From Nitrosophilus alvini (GTDB lineage: Bacteria; Campylobacterota; Campylobacteria; Campylobacterales; Nitratiruptoraceae): a stretch of DNA of 64,000 nucleotides. The DNA lies in the NCBI RefSeq assembly GCF_015100395.1, contig NZ_AP022847.1, positions 62,001-126,000 of the forward strand, read 5' to 3'. Each line of letters opens with the position of its first letter. Position 1 is the stretch's first letter. Below, in pieces: positions 9,732-21,530 of this stretch. Under the pieces are notes generated by a model that was given only the letters and a program-made list of their open reading frames with translations, was not told the DNA's origin and did no database searches. The position numbers and the translations under genes are program-made.

Positions 9732-9962
9732 ATGAAGAAGATTTTAATTAAAGAGTTGTTTATATATATAGCAATTTTTCTGTTTCTTGCCATCGGTATG
9801 CACTTTAAAGAGTGGATAAGCCATCCTGTTGAACACATCAAAGCGCTTCCGTCAAGTGAGTTTGGACCGTTGCACCCTTTTTTGTTTGCTTTTGGAGGGT
9901 ATATTTTTATATTGATAATAAGACTGTTTGTGAAGATAATAAGAAAAGCGATAAACAGATAA
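9732..9962 (+). CDS. Small two-helix membrane protein, unknown function
   Basis: The protein has 76 residues with two hydrophobic segments (about 8-24 and 49-66), separated by a hydrophilic stretch holding HPVEHIKALPSSEFGPLHP, and a basic tail KIIRKAINR. An AAAGGGT site lies 5 bases before the ATG. It lies 96 bases after the SQR gene on the same strand and might be a quinone-pool-associated accessory protein. That is context only; I do not recognise the family. Confidence 0.6.
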   Translation: MKKILIKELFIYIAIFLFLAIGMHFKEWISHPVEHIKALPSSEFGPLHPFLFAFGGYIFILIIRLFVKIIRKAINR

Positions 9963-9984
9963 AGAGTCATCACTCGCAAAAATC

Positions 9985-10006
9985 AACTGACTGTAAACTT
10001 TCAGTT
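9985..10006 (-). terminator. Intrinsic terminator of bpt
   Basis: Read on the minus strand, AACTGA-AAGTTTACAG-TCAGTT is followed by GATTTTTG. The stem begins at the bpt stop codon. Confidence 0.6.
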
Positions 10007-10736
10007 ACTTCCATTCTGGCTCTTTGTCAAGAGGCGGGAATCCGTCAAGAAGCTGATAAGGTTTGAAATTTGTTTTGTATGCAAAAGATTTGCACCCTTC
10101 CACCCAATATCCCAGATATATCCATTTCAGACCCATCTTTTTGGCTAGGTCTATCTGAACCAAAAGAGAGTAGACCCCCAGAGACAAGTGGGAATAATCC
10201 GGATCATAGAAAAAATAGATGGAAGATATGCCGTCGTCAACAATATCGATAAGGTCAACTCCTATAAGTTTTTTGTCTTTGAAGTAGAGTACCTCTTTGC
10301 CGTAATCATAAGCTCCTTGTACAAACTCTTCATAATAACTTTGTATATCGATTTTATGATAAGGCCAATCATCTTTTTTGCTTTTATATTGATGAAACTT
10401 GTTGTAAAGCTCTATATGAGAATATGAGACAGAAGGTTTTTGTATAGCAATATATGTATCACTGTTTCTTTTTATAGTTCTCTTTTGGGAACGGGAGTAT
10501 TTAAAATTTCGAACATCTATCCTCAGACTTTTGCATTCATTACAATCTTTGCAAATAGGGTGGAAATAAGAGTAACCAAACCTTCTCCATCCTCTTGCTA
10601 TCAGTAAACTGCAAAGTTCTTTGGAAGCATTAGGAATAAATTTGTAATACATTCTCGTTTTTCTGTCTTTGAGATAAGGACATTTATAATCGAGCATGCA
10701 AAAATCAACCGATTCAATTTTATAACTGTTTTTCAT
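10005..10736 (-). CDS. bpt: Aspartate/glutamate leucyltransferase (Bpt/Ate family)
   Basis: This enzyme transfers Leu (or Arg) from aminoacyl-tRNA to N-terminal acidic residues, creating N-degrons for ClpS/ClpAP. Motifs are KCPYLKDRKTRMYYKFIPNA, RGWRRFGYSYFHPICKDCNECKSLRI (the CxxC-type N-terminal domain) and the GNAT-like C-terminal LGVYSLLVQIDLAKKMGLKWIYLGYW. I chose the ATG at 10736 (243 residues), not the open-frame start at 10790. A consensus extended -10 (TGGTATAAT, ATTATA at 10743-10748 on the plus strand) abuts that ATG, so an mRNA starting there could not include the longer N-terminus. The resulting mRNA would be nearly leaderless. Confidence 0.88.
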   Translation of the reverse strand: MKNSYKIESVDFCMLDYKCPYLKDRKTRMYYKFIPNASKELCSLLIARGWRRFGYSYFHPICKDCNECKSLRIDVRNFKYSRSQKRTIKRNSDTYIAIQKPSVSYSHIELYNKFHQYKSKKDDWPYHKIDIQSYYEEFVQGAYDYGKEVLYFKDKKLIGVDLIDIVDDGISSIYFFYDPDYSHLSLGVYSLLVQIDLAKKMGLKWIYLGYWVEGCKSFAYKTNFKPYQLLDGFPPLDKEPEWK

Positions 10737-10806
10737 AATGCATATTATACCAGCAACAGGGGTAAATCGAAAAAATTTATTAAATTGCATTTTAATGATA
10801 TTAGAC

Positions 10807-10812
10807 TATAAT
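10807..10812 (+). promoter_or_regulatory. -10 box (TATAAT) for the antiporter-ATPase operon
   Basis: TATAAT lies 32 bases before the ATG at 10845 in the short divergent region shared with bpt, whose own TATAAT lies at 10743-10748 on the other strand. Confidence 0.55.
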
Positions 10813-10844
10813 TGATAAAGCGGGCCTGTTTTAAAGGAAGTAGA

Positions 10845-13800
10845 ATGAATAATGAGATATTAGGTCAGTTTCTGCTTTTTATGGCTTTGATTTTCGGTAT
10901 GAGCTATCTACTTGCAGGCCTTCTAGAACGGCTGAAAATTCCCGGTATTCTCTCTGCTCTTTTTATAGCTATGGCCTTGCACTATACTCCTTTGAAATCT
11001 ATGATGACTACAGGACCTATAGGTGATGTATTTACTGCACTGGCTGAACTAGGCGTACTGTTTTTACTCTTTTTTATTGGTTCTGAAATTGATATAAAGC
11101 AGATGCGTTCCCAAAGTAAAGATATTGTTGTTGCAACAGTATTAAATACGATTTTTCCTTTTATTTTGGGTGTAGCTGTAATGATATATCTGGGATATGG
11201 ATGGATGATAGCCTTTGTTATCGGGGTTACAAGGATGCCAACTGCAGAGGCTGTAGTTGTTCCCATACTTGATCAGTTCAGACTGACACGTACGAAAGTG
11301 GGCAGTTACATTATAGGCGTTGGAGTATTGGATGATGTAATAGAAGTTTTTCTTGTAGCTTTTGTCTCTGTTTGGATAGGAACGCTGCAGGCCGGTACAG
11401 GCTTTCTGGAAGGAGATATATTAAAAATAGTTTTTCATTTGATCGTATTTGTACTGTTTGCATGGGTGGCAAGAAGATGGATTTTAATACCTCTTTCCAG
11501 ATGGCTTGAAACAAAAGTATCAAATCTTATTTTTTTAGCCATTATTACACTTTTTCTTTTCGGAGGATATGCAGAATATTCCGAGCTTGGACTGGTTGTT
11601 GGCGCTATTACGGCGGGAATGCTTATGCAGCCTGTTTTTGATGCGGCCAATAAAGCGGGACAAAGAGCTGCTTATGCCATACGCGCTGTAAGTTATGGAT
11701 TTTTCGGGGTAATTTTCTTTTTATGGATAGGGCTTAGCATAGATCTTGAAGGGCTGATCAAGTCGCCTGAACTTGCAATTTTACTTTTTTTAGCTGCTTT
11801 TTTGGGAAAACTTATAGGTATTTTTTTGATGGTTCCTATGAAGAAACTATCGCCGAAAGAAGCATGGGTGATAGGAATAGGACTAAATGCAAGACTTACG
11901 ACGGAAATAATCGTTGCAAAACTTCTGCTTGATGCGAAGATTATCGATGTAAAACTTTTTACAGCTTTGGTTGCAGCCTCCTCTCTTTCTACGATTATAG
12001 TTCCCATATTTTTCTCAGCATTGGTTGTCAGATGGAAAAAAGAGATTTTTGTTTCCTTACCCCAAAAAGTAAAACCCAAAGCTGCTGAGAAAAAGCCGAC
12101 TGTGCCTGCTTGGTATGCAAAAAAGCCTGAAGAAGTAGCTTTGCTGTTGCATACGGATCCCCAAAAAGGTCTTTCCGAAGATGAAGCAAGAAAACGCTTT
12201 AAAATTTACGGGCCAAATCAACTGAAAACGGCTAGAAAAGAGAGATGGTATAAAATCCTTCTCCGTCAGTTTTCCGATATATTGATAATTATACTGCTTA
12301 TTGCAGCGGCAATCGCCTATGCGATCGGTGAAACAAGCGATACCTGGACAATACTTCTCATTGTTCTGTTAAACGGAATTTTGGGTTTTGTGCAGGAGTA
12401 TAGAGCCGAAAAGGCGATCGAAGCGCTTCAAAAGATGCTGAGTCCCCGTTGCAAAGTTATACGCGAGGGCAGAGAAAAAGAGATCGAGGCACGCTTTCTG
12501 GTGCCGGGCGACCTGGTAAAGCTGCAGATTGGCGACAAAGTTCCGGCAGATTTGAGACTGATAGAAGCGGTAAATCTCAAAGCCGATGAATCCGTTCTTA
12601 CCGGAGAGTCTGTTCCCGTTCCGAAACAGACAGACCCTGTACCGGAAAATACTCCTTTGTCAGGTAGAAGCTCTATGGTTTGGATGGGTACAAATATTAC
12701 AAATGGATATGGCAAAGGTGTAGTAGTCGCAACGGCTATGCGGACTGAATTCGGAAGAATCGCGAAAATGACAAGCGAAGTTGAAGAGACCAGAACGCCT
12801 CTGCAGAAAAAACTAGCAGTTCTTGGGAAAAAACTGGGTGTAATCTCTGTCGCTATATCGGCATTTGTTGCTATTGCTGGCTATTTTCTCGGAAAAGATC
12901 TTATGGAGATGTTTCTGACAGGAGTCTCTCTTGCTGTTGCAGTTGTCCCGGAAGGGTTGCCGGCAGTAGTAACAATAACTCTTGCATTAGGTGTAAAAGC
13001 GATGGTCAAGCAGAATGCACTATTAAGACGCCTTCAGGCTGCAGAAGCGCTTGGTAGTGCAAATTTTATCTGTACAGATAAAACCGGTACACTTACACAA
13101 AACCAGATGACTGTTAAAGAGATAAGGTTGATGGGGCACAGGTTACAGGTTACCGGAAGCGGATATGAACCGAAAGGCAGTTTTTTAGAAGAGGGTAAAA
13201 AAATCGATCCAAAAAGAGAGCCTGATCTGATTGAACTGCTAAAAACCGGTCTTATATGCAATCATGCATCCCTTTATAAAGAAAATAGTGAATGGAAAAT
13301 AAGCGGTGAACCCACGGAAGCATCTCTTATCGTAGCGGCATATAAGGCGGGAATAGTTCTTTCGAATGAAAAAATTATTAACGAATTTTCTTTCAATTCC
13401 GATAGAAAAAGAATGAGTGTAATAGTAGAGGAGAACGGAAAAAAGATCGCTTATATTAAAGGCGCGCCCGAAGTTCTCATCCAAAGAGCATCCTGGTATC
13501 TGGAAAACGGAGAGAAAAAGAGACTTGATGAAGATGCGAAAAAGAGGTTTGAGGAGTATTTTGGAGAGCTTGCAAAAAAGGGTCTGAGAACCCTCGCATT
13601 GGCTCGACGCGAACTGCCTGATGATATTCGTCTTGATGCAGAAGATGTGGAAAAGAATCTGACGCTGATAGGCGTTGTAGGGATTATCGATCCTCCTCGT
13701 CCTGAAGTACCAGAGGCAGTGAAAATGGCAAAATCCGCAGGGATAAAAGTTGTTATGATAACAGGGGACGCTCCTCTTACGGCTTTAGCTATAGCAAATG

Positions 13801-14795
13801 CAGTTGAGATGAAGTCAGAGGAGGTAGTCGTAGGTTCAGAGCTTGATAAAATGGATGATGAAGAGCTTGTTTCGCTTCTGAAAAAAGAGGCCGTTTTTGC
13901 CCGAACCACACCGGCACACAAACTGCGAATCGTATCGCTTTTGCAGAAGGAGAAAATGATTGTCGCTATGACCGGCGACGGCGTCAATGATGCGCCGGCT
14001 CTGAAAAAAGCGGATATCGGTATAGCTATGGGGCAGAGGGGAACAGATGTGGCAAAAAGTGCCGCGGATATGATACTGCTTGATGACAATTTTGCGACGA
14101 TTATAAATGCCGTAAAAGAGGGACGAAGACAGTATGATAATATAAAAAAATTTGTCACATATCTACTTTCTTCCAATACCGGTGAAGTAATGGCTATATT
14201 TATAAACATACTTTTGGGCGGACCCCTTATTTTGCTGCCTGTACAGATTCTTTGGATGAATCTGGTAACAGACAGCCTGACAGCTGTCGCTCTGGGTATG
14301 GAAAAAGCTGAAAAAGGAATTATGAAGCGTCCGCCCCTTTCTGTAAATGCGCCTTTTCTACAGACAAGGGGAGTCATTATGATACTGTTGCTTGGAGGTT
14401 ATATAGCTGCCGCTACGCTTTGGCTTTTTCACCACTATCTCTCTCTCGAAATGCCTCAGGCACAGGCTGTTGCCATGGCTCAGACAGCAGCCTTTACGGG
14501 CATAATAATACTTGAAAAGGTGAATGTATTCAATTACCGTTCTTTAAAAGATCCCATTCCTTTTATAGGCTTTTTCTCAAATCCATGGTTGATAGGTGCC
14601 TGGCTTTTGACTGTAGGAGCACAGGTTGCGGCTGTGTATGTACCTTTTTTACAGCAGACCCTTCATACCGTGCCTCTTCGCCTTGCTGACTGGGGATTGA
14701 TTTTTGCTGTTGCAGTTCCGCTTTTCGTTGCGGTAGAATTGTACAAATGGATCGAAAGGTTTATAGCCGGAAAAAAGGAAAATAGTGGTACTTGA
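10845..14795 (+). CDS. Fusion protein: CPA2-type cation/H+ antiporter joined to Ca2+-type P-ATPase
   Basis: The protein has 1316 residues. Residues about 1-400 are a Kef/NhaA-like CPA2 antiporter with a dozen hydrophobic segments, including [16 protein letters not shown] and the acidic [12 protein letters not shown] ion-path motif. A basic, proline-rich linker (about 400-420) leads into a full P2A-type ATPase: N-terminal cation-ATPase domain ([19 protein letters not shown]), TGES, M4 [18 protein letters not shown], phosphorylated Asp745 in CTDKTGTLT and hinge GDGVNDAP (1044-1051). SERCA-like Ca2+ ligands are kept in M4 (PEGL), M5 (SSNTGE), M6 (NLVTDS) and M8 (ILEKVN). The frame is continuous with no internal stop or start context at the junction. 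The ATG has AAAGGAAG upstream. Likely role: coupled Ca2+/H+ (or Na+) extrusion (inference). Confidence 0.88.
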   Translation: MNNEILGQFLLFMALIFGMSYLLAGLLERLKIPGILSALFIAMALHYTPLKSMMTTGPIGDVFTALAELGVLFLLFFIGSEIDIKQMRSQSKDIVVATVLNTIFPFILGVAVMIYLGYGWMIAFVIGVTRMPTAEAVVVPILDQFRLTRTKVGSYIIGVGVLDDVIEVFLVAFVSVWIGTLQAGTGFLEGDILKIVFHLIVFVLFAWVARRWILIPLSRWLETKVSNLIFLAIITLFLFGGYAEYSELGLVVGAITAGMLMQPVFDAANKAGQRAAYAIRAVSYGFFGVIFFLWIGLSIDLEGLIKSPELAILLFLAAFLGKLIGIFLMVPMKKLSPKEAWVIGIGLNARLTTEIIVAKLLLDAKIIDVKLFTALVAASSLSTIIVPIFFSALVVRWKKEIFVSLPQKVKPKAAEKKPTVPAWYAKKPEEVALLLHTDPQKGLSEDEARKRFKIYGPNQLKTARKERWYKILLRQFSDILIIILLIAAAIAYAIGETSDTWTILLIVLLNGILGFVQEYRAEKAIEALQKMLSPRCKVIREGREKEIEARFLVPGDLVKLQIGDKVPADLRLIEAVNLKADESVLTGESVPVPKQTDPVPENTPLSGRSSMVWMGTNITNGYGKGVVVATAMRTEFGRIAKMTSEVEETRTPLQKKLAVLGKKLGVISVAISAFVAIAGYFLGKDLMEMFLTGVSLAVAVVPEGLPAVVTITLALGVKAMVKQNALLRRLQAAEALGSANFICTDKTGTLTQNQMTVKEIRLMGHRLQVTGSGYEPKGSFLEEGKKIDPKREPDLIELLKTGLICNHASLYKENSEWKISGEPTEASLIVAAYKAGIVLSNEKIINEFSFNSDRKRMSVIVEENGKKIAYIKGAPEVLIQRASWYLENGEKKRLDEDAKKRFEEYFGELAKKGLRTLALARRELPDDIRLDAEDVEKNLTLIGVVGIIDPPRPEVPEAVKMAKSAGIKVVMITGDAPLTALAIANAVEMKSEEVVVGSELDKMDDEELVSLLKKEAVFARTTPAHKLRIVSLLQKEKMIVAMTGDGVNDAPALKKADIGIAMGQRGTDVAKSAADMILLDDNFATIINAVKEGRRQYDNIKKFVTYLLSSNTGEVMAIFINILLGGPLILLPVQILWMNLVTDSLTAVALGMEKAEKGIMKRPPLSVNAPFLQTRGVIMILLLGGYIAAATLWLFHHYLSLEMPQAQAVAMAQTAAFTGIIILEKVNVFNYRSLKDPIPFIGFFSNPWLIGAWLLTVGAQVAAVYVPFLQQTLHTVPLRLADWGLIFAVAVPLFVAVELYKWIERFIAGKKENSGT

Positions 14796-16059
14796 ATATA
14801 GTATTATCAAATCGCTGCTGATAGCGTTGGTATTGGGATTTGTGATCGGTATGCAGCGTACACTTGCACATATGCAGCAAAACCGTATTCCTTTTGCCGG
14901 TTCTAGGACTTTTGCATTGATTTGTCTGCTCGGATATCTTTCCGGATGGATGCAAGAGTATATAGAAAATATCGTTCCTTTAGCTATATCTATACTAGGG
15001 GTTTTGATAGCGATATCCTACTATATCAAGGCGGCTATAGGGGGCAAAAAAGGTATAACTACGCAGATTGCGGCATTGATTACTTATTTTTTGGGATTGA
15101 TGATCTATTATGATTTGGAAAATTATGCGGTATTTTTGGGTGTGCTTATAGTTATACTGCTTGATATAAAACCGAGACTTCAGCGTTTTGAGTCACATCT
15201 AACCGCCGCCGATATAAATGCCGCAATTTTGCTTATGGCGATGAGCTTTGTTGTTTTGCCGGTACTTCCCGACAGGATGATGGGACCGTATAATCTATTC
15301 AATCCCTACAAGACATGGCTTATGGCCGTAATTATAGCAGCTATCTCTTTTGTTGGATATGCGGCTATAAAGATACTAGGTAACAAACGGGGAGTATTTC
15401 TTACAGGTGCTTTTGGAGGGCTTATCTCTTCTACCGCTGTTTCTATCACACTTTCTAAGCTTTACAATTTTCAAAAAGAGTATATAAGCAATTATGCGGG
15501 AGGTATTGCAATCGCCTGTACTTTTATGTATCTGCGGGTACTTTTTGAGGCGGCCGTGATCTATCCGGGACTTGCCGAAAAACTTGTTCCTGCTTTTGCG
15601 GGAGCTGCTTTGGCAGGGTTTGGTTTCAGCTACTATTTTTATCGCTTTTCGCGAACAGCCGAGATTTCATTTGAAAACAGTGCAATTATGAAAAATCCTT
15701 TACAACTCAGTGAGGCAATAAAATTTGGAATTTTATTTGGACTTATTTATGGAGCCATCGCTTTTGTAAAAACAAAATACGGGGATGTAGGAGTATATGT
15801 GGTATCTTTTTTTTCCGGTATTACCGATGTGGATGCCATTACGCTTTCTCTTTCTGAGCTTTCAAGAGAACAGAAACTTCACCTGAGTGTTTCTATGAAC
15901 GGCATAGTCATTGCCTCTGTAACAAATTCTATTGTAAAACTGGGTATTGTATATTGGCTTGGGGGAAGACATCTGGGATGGAGATTGACTCAGTTTTTTG
16001 TTGTAACTTTGGGGATAATGGGTATAGGTGTTTGGGTTTCGGAAAATTTTTTTGTTTAA
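14785..16059 (+). CDS. DUF4010 / MgtC-SapB family membrane protein
   Basis: The 424 residues are nearly all hydrophobic helices (about 11-12). An N-terminal MgtC-like block (LVLGFVIGMQRT near residue 15, then AGSRTFALICLLGYL) is followed by the DUF4010 region (FLTGAFGGLISSTAVSITLSKL; FFSGITDVDAITLSLSELS). MgtC-type proteins are linked to Mg2+ and ion homeostasis and ATPase modulation, but the transport activity of DUF4010 proteins is unproven. The GTG start at 14785 overlaps the end of the antiporter-ATPase gene by 11 bases and has AAGGAAAA upstream, so the two proteins are translationally coupled and may work on the same cation. Confidence 0.85.
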   Translation: MVLEYSIIKSLLIALVLGFVIGMQRTLAHMQQNRIPFAGSRTFALICLLGYLSGWMQEYIENIVPLAISILGVLIAISYYIKAAIGGKKGITTQIAALITYFLGLMIYYDLENYAVFLGVLIVILLDIKPRLQRFESHLTAADINAAILLMAMSFVVLPVLPDRMMGPYNLFNPYKTWLMAVIIAAISFVGYAAIKILGNKRGVFLTGAFGGLISSTAVSITLSKLYNFQKEYISNYAGGIAIACTFMYLRVLFEAAVIYPGLAEKLVPAFAGAALAGFGFSYYFYRFSRTAEISFENSAIMKNPLQLSEAIKFGILFGLIYGAIAFVKTKYGDVGVYVVSFFSGITDVDAITLSLSELSREQKLHLSVSMNGIVIASVTNSIVKLGIVYWLGGRHLGWRLTQFFVVTLGIMGIGVWVSENFFV

Positions 16060-16079
16060 GAGGGCAGAGGCCCTCTTTT
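16058..16079 (+). terminator. Terminator between convergent DUF4010 gene and nifU
   Basis: A perfect 8-bp stem, AAGAGGGC-agag-GCCCTCTT, starts in the stop codon and is followed by TTA. It can act for both convergent operons, though T-runs are short on each side. Confidence 0.7.
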
Positions 16080-16083
16080 AAGG

Positions 16084-17067
16084 TTAGATAGGAAGAACTC
16101 TGATATTTGGATCGAGCTTCTCTTTAAGAGTGGATTCGATTGCGTAAAGAGTTCCGGTTGTTGAGCTTGCACATCCGGAACATGCTCCGAGATATCTGAT
16201 ATATACATCTGTATAGGCGCCGTTCTCTTTTACATCGATTATCTCAAGGTTTCCGCCGTCCATTATAAGGAACTGTCTGATACTTTCATCTATCACTTTT
16301 TCTATAGCTTTTATTTTCTGTACAACCGTCATATCGTTGAAAGCCACCTCTTTTCCTTCAGCCTGGGCTTCGGCTTTTTCTTTGAGTTTTTCTTCTTCCA
16401 TCTCTCTTCTTGTCTCTTCTAGGATGTCCACAAGATAGTATTCTCTCTCTTCATGTCCGCCAGGTCTGATACAGGATTTACAGAAGGCTCCGGCTTTTGT
16501 GTAGTCTGTTATCTCTTCTACAGTTTTAAGGTCGTTCAGTTTTATAACCTCTTTTATCGTTCCAAGGCTCACTCTCGCACATTCACATACTATGATCTCA
16601 TCTTCAAAACTTTCCATATCGACGCCTTTGTATATAGAGGCGGCTTTTTTGATAACATCGTATGCCATAACGGAGCAGTGCATTTTTTGCGGCGGAACAG
16701 CAGGAACATCAGGATGGTCTCTCATCGCTTTTTCAACATCTATATTTGTTATCTTTACAGCTTCATCTACTGTTTTTCCTTTACAAAGTTCAACCATAGT
16801 ATCGGAGCTGGCTATAGCCGTACCGCATCCGAATGATTTGAATTTTGCATCGAGAATTTTATCTGTTTTCGGATCTACTATCCAGTATAATCTTACCGCA
16901 TCGCCGCAGGATTCAGCTCCATAGTCGGCAACTATAAGTTGTCCGCCGAGTCTTTTTGCGTCCTCTTCGGTAAGCTCTCCTTTGTTTCTGGGATTGTTCA
17001 TCAAATCCTGTACTTTTTGGCTGTACTCTTCCCAGATAGAGCCGCCTATTAGATCATGTTTTGCCAT
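16084..17067 (-). CDS. nifU: Iron-sulfur cluster assembly protein NifU (three-domain)
   Basis: This is the Fe-S scaffold that receives sulfur from NifS. The 327 residues carry the complete NifU layout: an IscU-like domain (about 1-130; DYGAESCGDAVRLY, FKSFGCGTAIASS, KMHCSVMA), a central [2Fe-2S] BFD-type domain (IIVCECARVSLG and FCKSCIRPGG), an acidic/charged linker and a C-terminal NifU domain with CSGCASS. Campylobacterota use NifSU as the general housekeeping system, not only for nitrogenase. The ATG has GGAAAG upstream. It lies 15 bases downstream of nifS in one operon. Confidence 0.96.
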   Translation of the reverse strand: MAKHDLIGGSIWEEYSQKVQDLMNNPRNKGELTEEDAKRLGGQLIVADYGAESCGDAVRLYWIVDPKTDKILDAKFKSFGCGTAIASSDTMVELCKGKTVDEAVKITNIDVEKAMRDHPDVPAVPPQKMHCSVMAYDVIKKAASIYKGVDMESFEDEIIVCECARVSLGTIKEVIKLNDLKTVEEITDYTKAGAFCKSCIRPGGHEEREYYLVDILEETRREMEEEKLKEKAEAQAEGKEVAFNDMTVVQKIKAIEKVIDESIRQFLIMDGGNLEIIDVKENGAYTDVYIRYLGACSGCASSTTGTLYAIESTLKEKLDPNIRVLPI

Positions 17068-17082
17068 CTTTTCTTTCCTTTC

Positions 17083-18276
<1,194 letters not shown>

Positions 18277-18338
18277 TCAGACAATTTTAGTCCTAATTAA
18301 GCTTGGCAAATATTACCTTATTAAAACTTAAAGAAATA

Positions 18339-18914
18339 TTAAAACCTATTACTAACAGGTGAATTGATAATATTAAAAAACTCTTCTCTGGTTTTCTGTT
18401 CTCTGAATATTCCTCTGATAGCAGAACTTACCGTAGTAGAGCAGATTTTTTCAACTCCTCTCATCTCCATACACATATGCCTGGCCTGAAGAACTACTCC
18501 AACGCCTTTAGGTTTTACTGTCTCCATTATAGCATCTGCAATCTGTTCTGTCATCTGTTCCTGTATCTGGAGCCTTCTTGCAAATACTTCTACCATTCTG
18601 GGAATTTTTGAAAGACCTACAACTTTTCCGTCGGGAATATATGCTATATGTGCACGTCCGATAACTGGCAGTAGATGATGTTCGCAAAGAGAGTAGAATT
18701 CAATGTCTCTTACTACTACCATTTCATCGTTTGTACTCTCAAAAAGTGCTTCATTCAATATATCGGCCGGATTTTTACTGTAACCGCTACATAGATGCTC
18801 ATATGCTTTAAATACTCTTTCAGGTGTTTTTTTCAAGCCATCTCTCTCAGGGTCCTCTCCTATAAGAGTTAAAATTTTTTTTACTGCATTTTCAAACTCT
18901 GTTTTTTTATCCAT
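18339..18914 (-). CDS. folE: GTP cyclohydrolase I
   Basis: This converts GTP to 7,8-dihydroneopterin triphosphate for folate (or queuosine) synthesis. The 191-residue product starts at the ATG at 18914, which has GAGGA 7 bases upstream; the longer open frame (to 18941) lacks a site. Zinc and catalytic motifs are [20 protein letters not shown] (Cys, His) and [13 protein letters not shown] (second Cys ligand). Residues [16 protein letters not shown] are family-typical. It is transcribed divergently from tig. Confidence 0.95.
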   Translation of the reverse strand: MDKKTEFENAVKKILTLIGEDPERDGLKKTPERVFKAYEHLCSGYSKNPADILNEALFESTNDEMVVVRDIEFYSLCEHHLLPVIGRAHIAYIPDGKVVGLSKIPRMVEVFARRLQIQEQMTEQIADAIMETVKPKGVGVVLQARHMCMEMRGVEKICSTTVSSAIRGIFREQKTREEFFNIINSPVSNRF

Positions 18915-19049
18915 ATTTTTTCCTCGTAAAAAATTTGCCACATTTATAGCCGTTTTTTGCTTGTCTGTTTATTAAAACAGTATATTATAGATAATGTAAA
19001 GAAAGATTTTGCTAAAATAAGCGACAAATTTTGTTTAAAAAGGGAAAAT

Positions 19050-20348
19050 ATGGAAGTAAAAACTTCAAAAACAGATAACGCAAATGTTAAAATCGAAGCG
19101 AAAATCGACAAAAAAGAGATAGAGAACAAAAGTGAAAAGATTGCAAAACAGCTTGCAAAAACTATGGATATGCCGGGATTTAGAAAAGGCAAAGTACCTG
19201 TAGCCATAGTTAAAAAGAAATATGGACAAAAACTTACACAAGATGCTGAATCGCAGCTTTTCCAGGAAGCTTTGAACAAAGGTATCGAAGAAGCCGGAAT
19301 AAAAAAAGATGAGCTTTTGGGAGAGCCGAAATTTGAAGAGTTCAACAGAACAGAAGAAGCAATAGAAGCGGTAATTACTGTAAGTTTCAGACCTCAAATC
19401 GATATTGAAGGATACGAAGAGGTAGTTCCCGATTTTGAAGAGCCCGAGGTAACTGAAGAGGAAGTTGAAGAGAGGATAAAGCAGCTTGTGGAGTCGGCGG
19501 CTCCTTTGAAAAAAGTGGAAGAGGATAGACCGCTTCAAGAGGGTGATACAGCCGTTATAGATTTCAAAGGGTATGTTGAAGGCAAAGAGCTTGAAGGAGG
19601 AAGTGCACAGAACTTCAGCCTCAAAATAGGAAGCGGACAGTTTATCGAAGGATTTGAAGAGCAGCTTATAGGTATGAAACCCGGTGAAACCAAAACGATA
19701 GAGGTTACATTCCCTGAAGATTATCATAATAAAGATATAGCCGGTAAACCTGCAAAGTTTGATGTAACACTCAAAGAGATTCGGGTTAAAGAAGATGTGG
19801 AGTTGGATGACGAACTTGCAAAAAAACTTCTAAATGAAGAAGATGCTACGGTAGAAAAACTCAGAGAAAAGGTTAGAGAGGAGCTTAAATCCGCAAAACT
19901 CAGCAAACTCTATAACGAGGAGCTGAAGCCTAAGCTTATCGAAGCTCTTGTGGAAAAGTTCGAATTTGACCTACCGAAAAATATTGTAGAGCAGGAGATT
20001 GATCTGCATCTTAGAAAGAAACTACAGAATATGACCGAAGAGGAGCTAAAAGAGCTTAGAGAAAATGAAGATAAGATAAAAGAGCTTAGAGACTCTTTTA
20101 AAGAAGAGGCTCAAAGAAGCGTGAAAGCTACGTTTATAGTAGATGCACTTGCAAAAGCGGAAAAGATAGAGGTAAATGATCAGGAAGTTATTCAGACTAT
20201 CTACTTCGAAGCGATGCAGATGGGAGAGAATCCTCAGGAAATTCTTGAGATGTATCAGAAGCAGGGCTTGATTCCCGCGATAAAAATGGCTATGATAGAA
20301 GATAAACTTCTAACAGCACTACTTAACAAAAAGATGGAGCAGAAATAA
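19050..20348 (+). CDS. tig: Trigger factor
   Basis: This is the ribosome-bound chaperone and peptidyl-prolyl isomerase. The 432 residues start at the ATG at 19050, after AAAAAGGGA; the open frame back to 18957 has no site. The N-terminal ribosome-docking loop is GFRKGKVP (canonical GFRxGKxP). The FKBP domain (about 150-240) shows [14 protein letters not shown] and [16 protein letters not shown], followed by a long helical C-terminal arm. An extended -10, TGCTAAAAT (19010-19018), lies about 30 bases upstream. It is the first gene of tig-clpP-def. Confidence 0.97.
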   Translation: MEVKTSKTDNANVKIEAKIDKKEIENKSEKIAKQLAKTMDMPGFRKGKVPVAIVKKKYGQKLTQDAESQLFQEALNKGIEEAGIKKDELLGEPKFEEFNRTEEAIEAVITVSFRPQIDIEGYEEVVPDFEEPEVTEEEVEERIKQLVESAAPLKKVEEDRPLQEGDTAVIDFKGYVEGKELEGGSAQNFSLKIGSGQFIEGFEEQLIGMKPGETKTIEVTFPEDYHNKDIAGKPAKFDVTLKEIRVKEDVELDDELAKKLLNEEDATVEKLREKVREELKSAKLSKLYNEELKPKLIEALVEKFEFDLPKNIVEQEIDLHLRKKLQNMTEEELKELRENEDKIKELRDSFKEEAQRSVKATFIVDALAKAEKIEVNDQEVIQTIYFEAMQMGENPQEILEMYQKQGLIPAIKMAMIEDKLLTALLNKKMEQK

Positions 20349-20938
20349 TGAGCTATTACATTCCCTATGTTATCGAAAGAACGGGGAGAGGAGAGAGAAG
20401 CTACGATATATTTTCAAGGCTTCTCAAAGACAGAATAATAATGCTGAGCGGAGAGATCAACGATGCGGTTGCTTCTTCCGTTGTAGCACAGCTTCTTTTT
20501 TTAGAAGCCGAAGATCCGGACAAAGATATATATCTTTATATAAATTCGCCGGGAGGCGTTATCACAAGCGGACTGAGCATATATGACACTATGAATTATA
20601 TAAAGCCGGACATATGTACTATATGTATAGGACAGGCGGCGTCTATGGGAGCCTTTCTTCTGAGCAGCGGAGCCAAAGGAAAAAGATACGCTCTTCCTCA
20701 TGCAAGGATAATGATACACCAGCCTTTGGGAGGCGCGCAGGGACAGGCTACCGATATAGAGATCCAGGCAAAAGAGATAGTTAGACTAAAACATATGCTT
20801 AACGAGATACTTGCGGAAAATACAGGGCAGAGTCTGAAAAAGATATCGAAAGATACCGACAGAGACTTCTTTATGAGTTCCGAAGATGCAAAAGAGTACG
20901 GACTAATAGACGAGGTTTTGAAAAAGAGTTTCAAATAG
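20348..20938 (+). CDS. clpP: ATP-dependent Clp protease proteolytic subunit
   Basis: The 196-residue serine protease core has Ser in [14 protein letters not shown], His in [10 protein letters not shown] and Asp in the following helix region (catalytic triad). The N-terminus [26 protein letters not shown] is family-typical. The ATG shares one base with the tig stop (TAATG), giving tight coupling of the folding chaperone and protease. Confidence 0.97.
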   Translation: MSYYIPYVIERTGRGERSYDIFSRLLKDRIIMLSGEINDAVASSVVAQLLFLEAEDPDKDIYLYINSPGGVITSGLSIYDTMNYIKPDICTICIGQAASMGAFLLSSGAKGKRYALPHARIMIHQPLGGAQGQATDIEIQAKEIVRLKHMLNEILAENTGQSLKKISKDTDRDFFMSSEDAKEYGLIDEVLKKSFK

Positions 20939-21481
20939 ATGATAAGAGAAGTTGTTGTATATCCCGACAAAAGACTAAAAGAGGTTTCAAAACCGGTAGA
21001 GTCTTTTGATGAAAATCTCCACACTCTTCTGGATGATATGTACGAGACTATGATCGCCAAAAACGGCATAGGCCTTGCTGCAATACAGATAGGCGTGCCT
21101 TTGAGAGCTCTTATCATAAACCTGCCGGACGAAGAGGGAAACCAACCAAAAGAGGCTCTTTTGGAGGTTATAAATCCTGTAATTCTTGAAAAGAGAGGAT
21201 CGGCGGTTTATACGGAAGGGTGTCTGAGCGTTCCTGAATATTATGACGATGTAGAAAGAGCCGAATGGGTAAAGGTTGAGTTTCAGGACAGATACGGTGA
21301 AAAAAAAGTTATCGAAACAGACGGTCTTCTGGCGATTGCATTCCAGCATGAGATAGACCATCTAAACGGACATCTCTTCATAGAAAAACTCTCCATTTTA
21401 AAAAGAAAAAAGTTTGAAAAAGAGTGGAAAAAAAGAAAAAAAGCTACAAAAGGGGCTAAAGGAGCAAGAGGAAAAGGGTGA
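20939..21481 (+). CDS. def: Peptide deformylase
   Basis: This removes the formyl group from nascent N-terminal Met. The 180 residues contain the three metal-site motifs [17 protein letters not shown] and QHEIDHLNG. The ATG directly abuts the clpP stop. The C-terminal tail is unusually Lys-rich ([17 protein letters not shown]), which might aid ribosome contact. Together with tig it gives a nascent-chain-processing operon. Confidence 0.96.
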   Translation: MIREVVVYPDKRLKEVSKPVESFDENLHTLLDDMYETMIAKNGIGLAAIQIGVPLRALIINLPDEEGNQPKEALLEVINPVILEKRGSAVYTEGCLSVPEYYDDVERAEWVKVEFQDRYGEKKVIETDGLLAIAFQHEIDHLNGHLFIEKLSILKRKKFEKEWKKRKKATKGAKGARGKG

Positions 21482-21530
21482 TTTGAGGCTCTTTTTATAC
21501 AGAGCACCTTCGCTTTTTTAAAGGATTTTT

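Noticed and set aside
13451-14377. Long minus-strand open frame (308 codons) under the P-ATPase region
   Set aside because: It is a Ser/Ile-rich shadow frame without ribosome site or family features; the plus-strand ATPase motifs are unambiguous.
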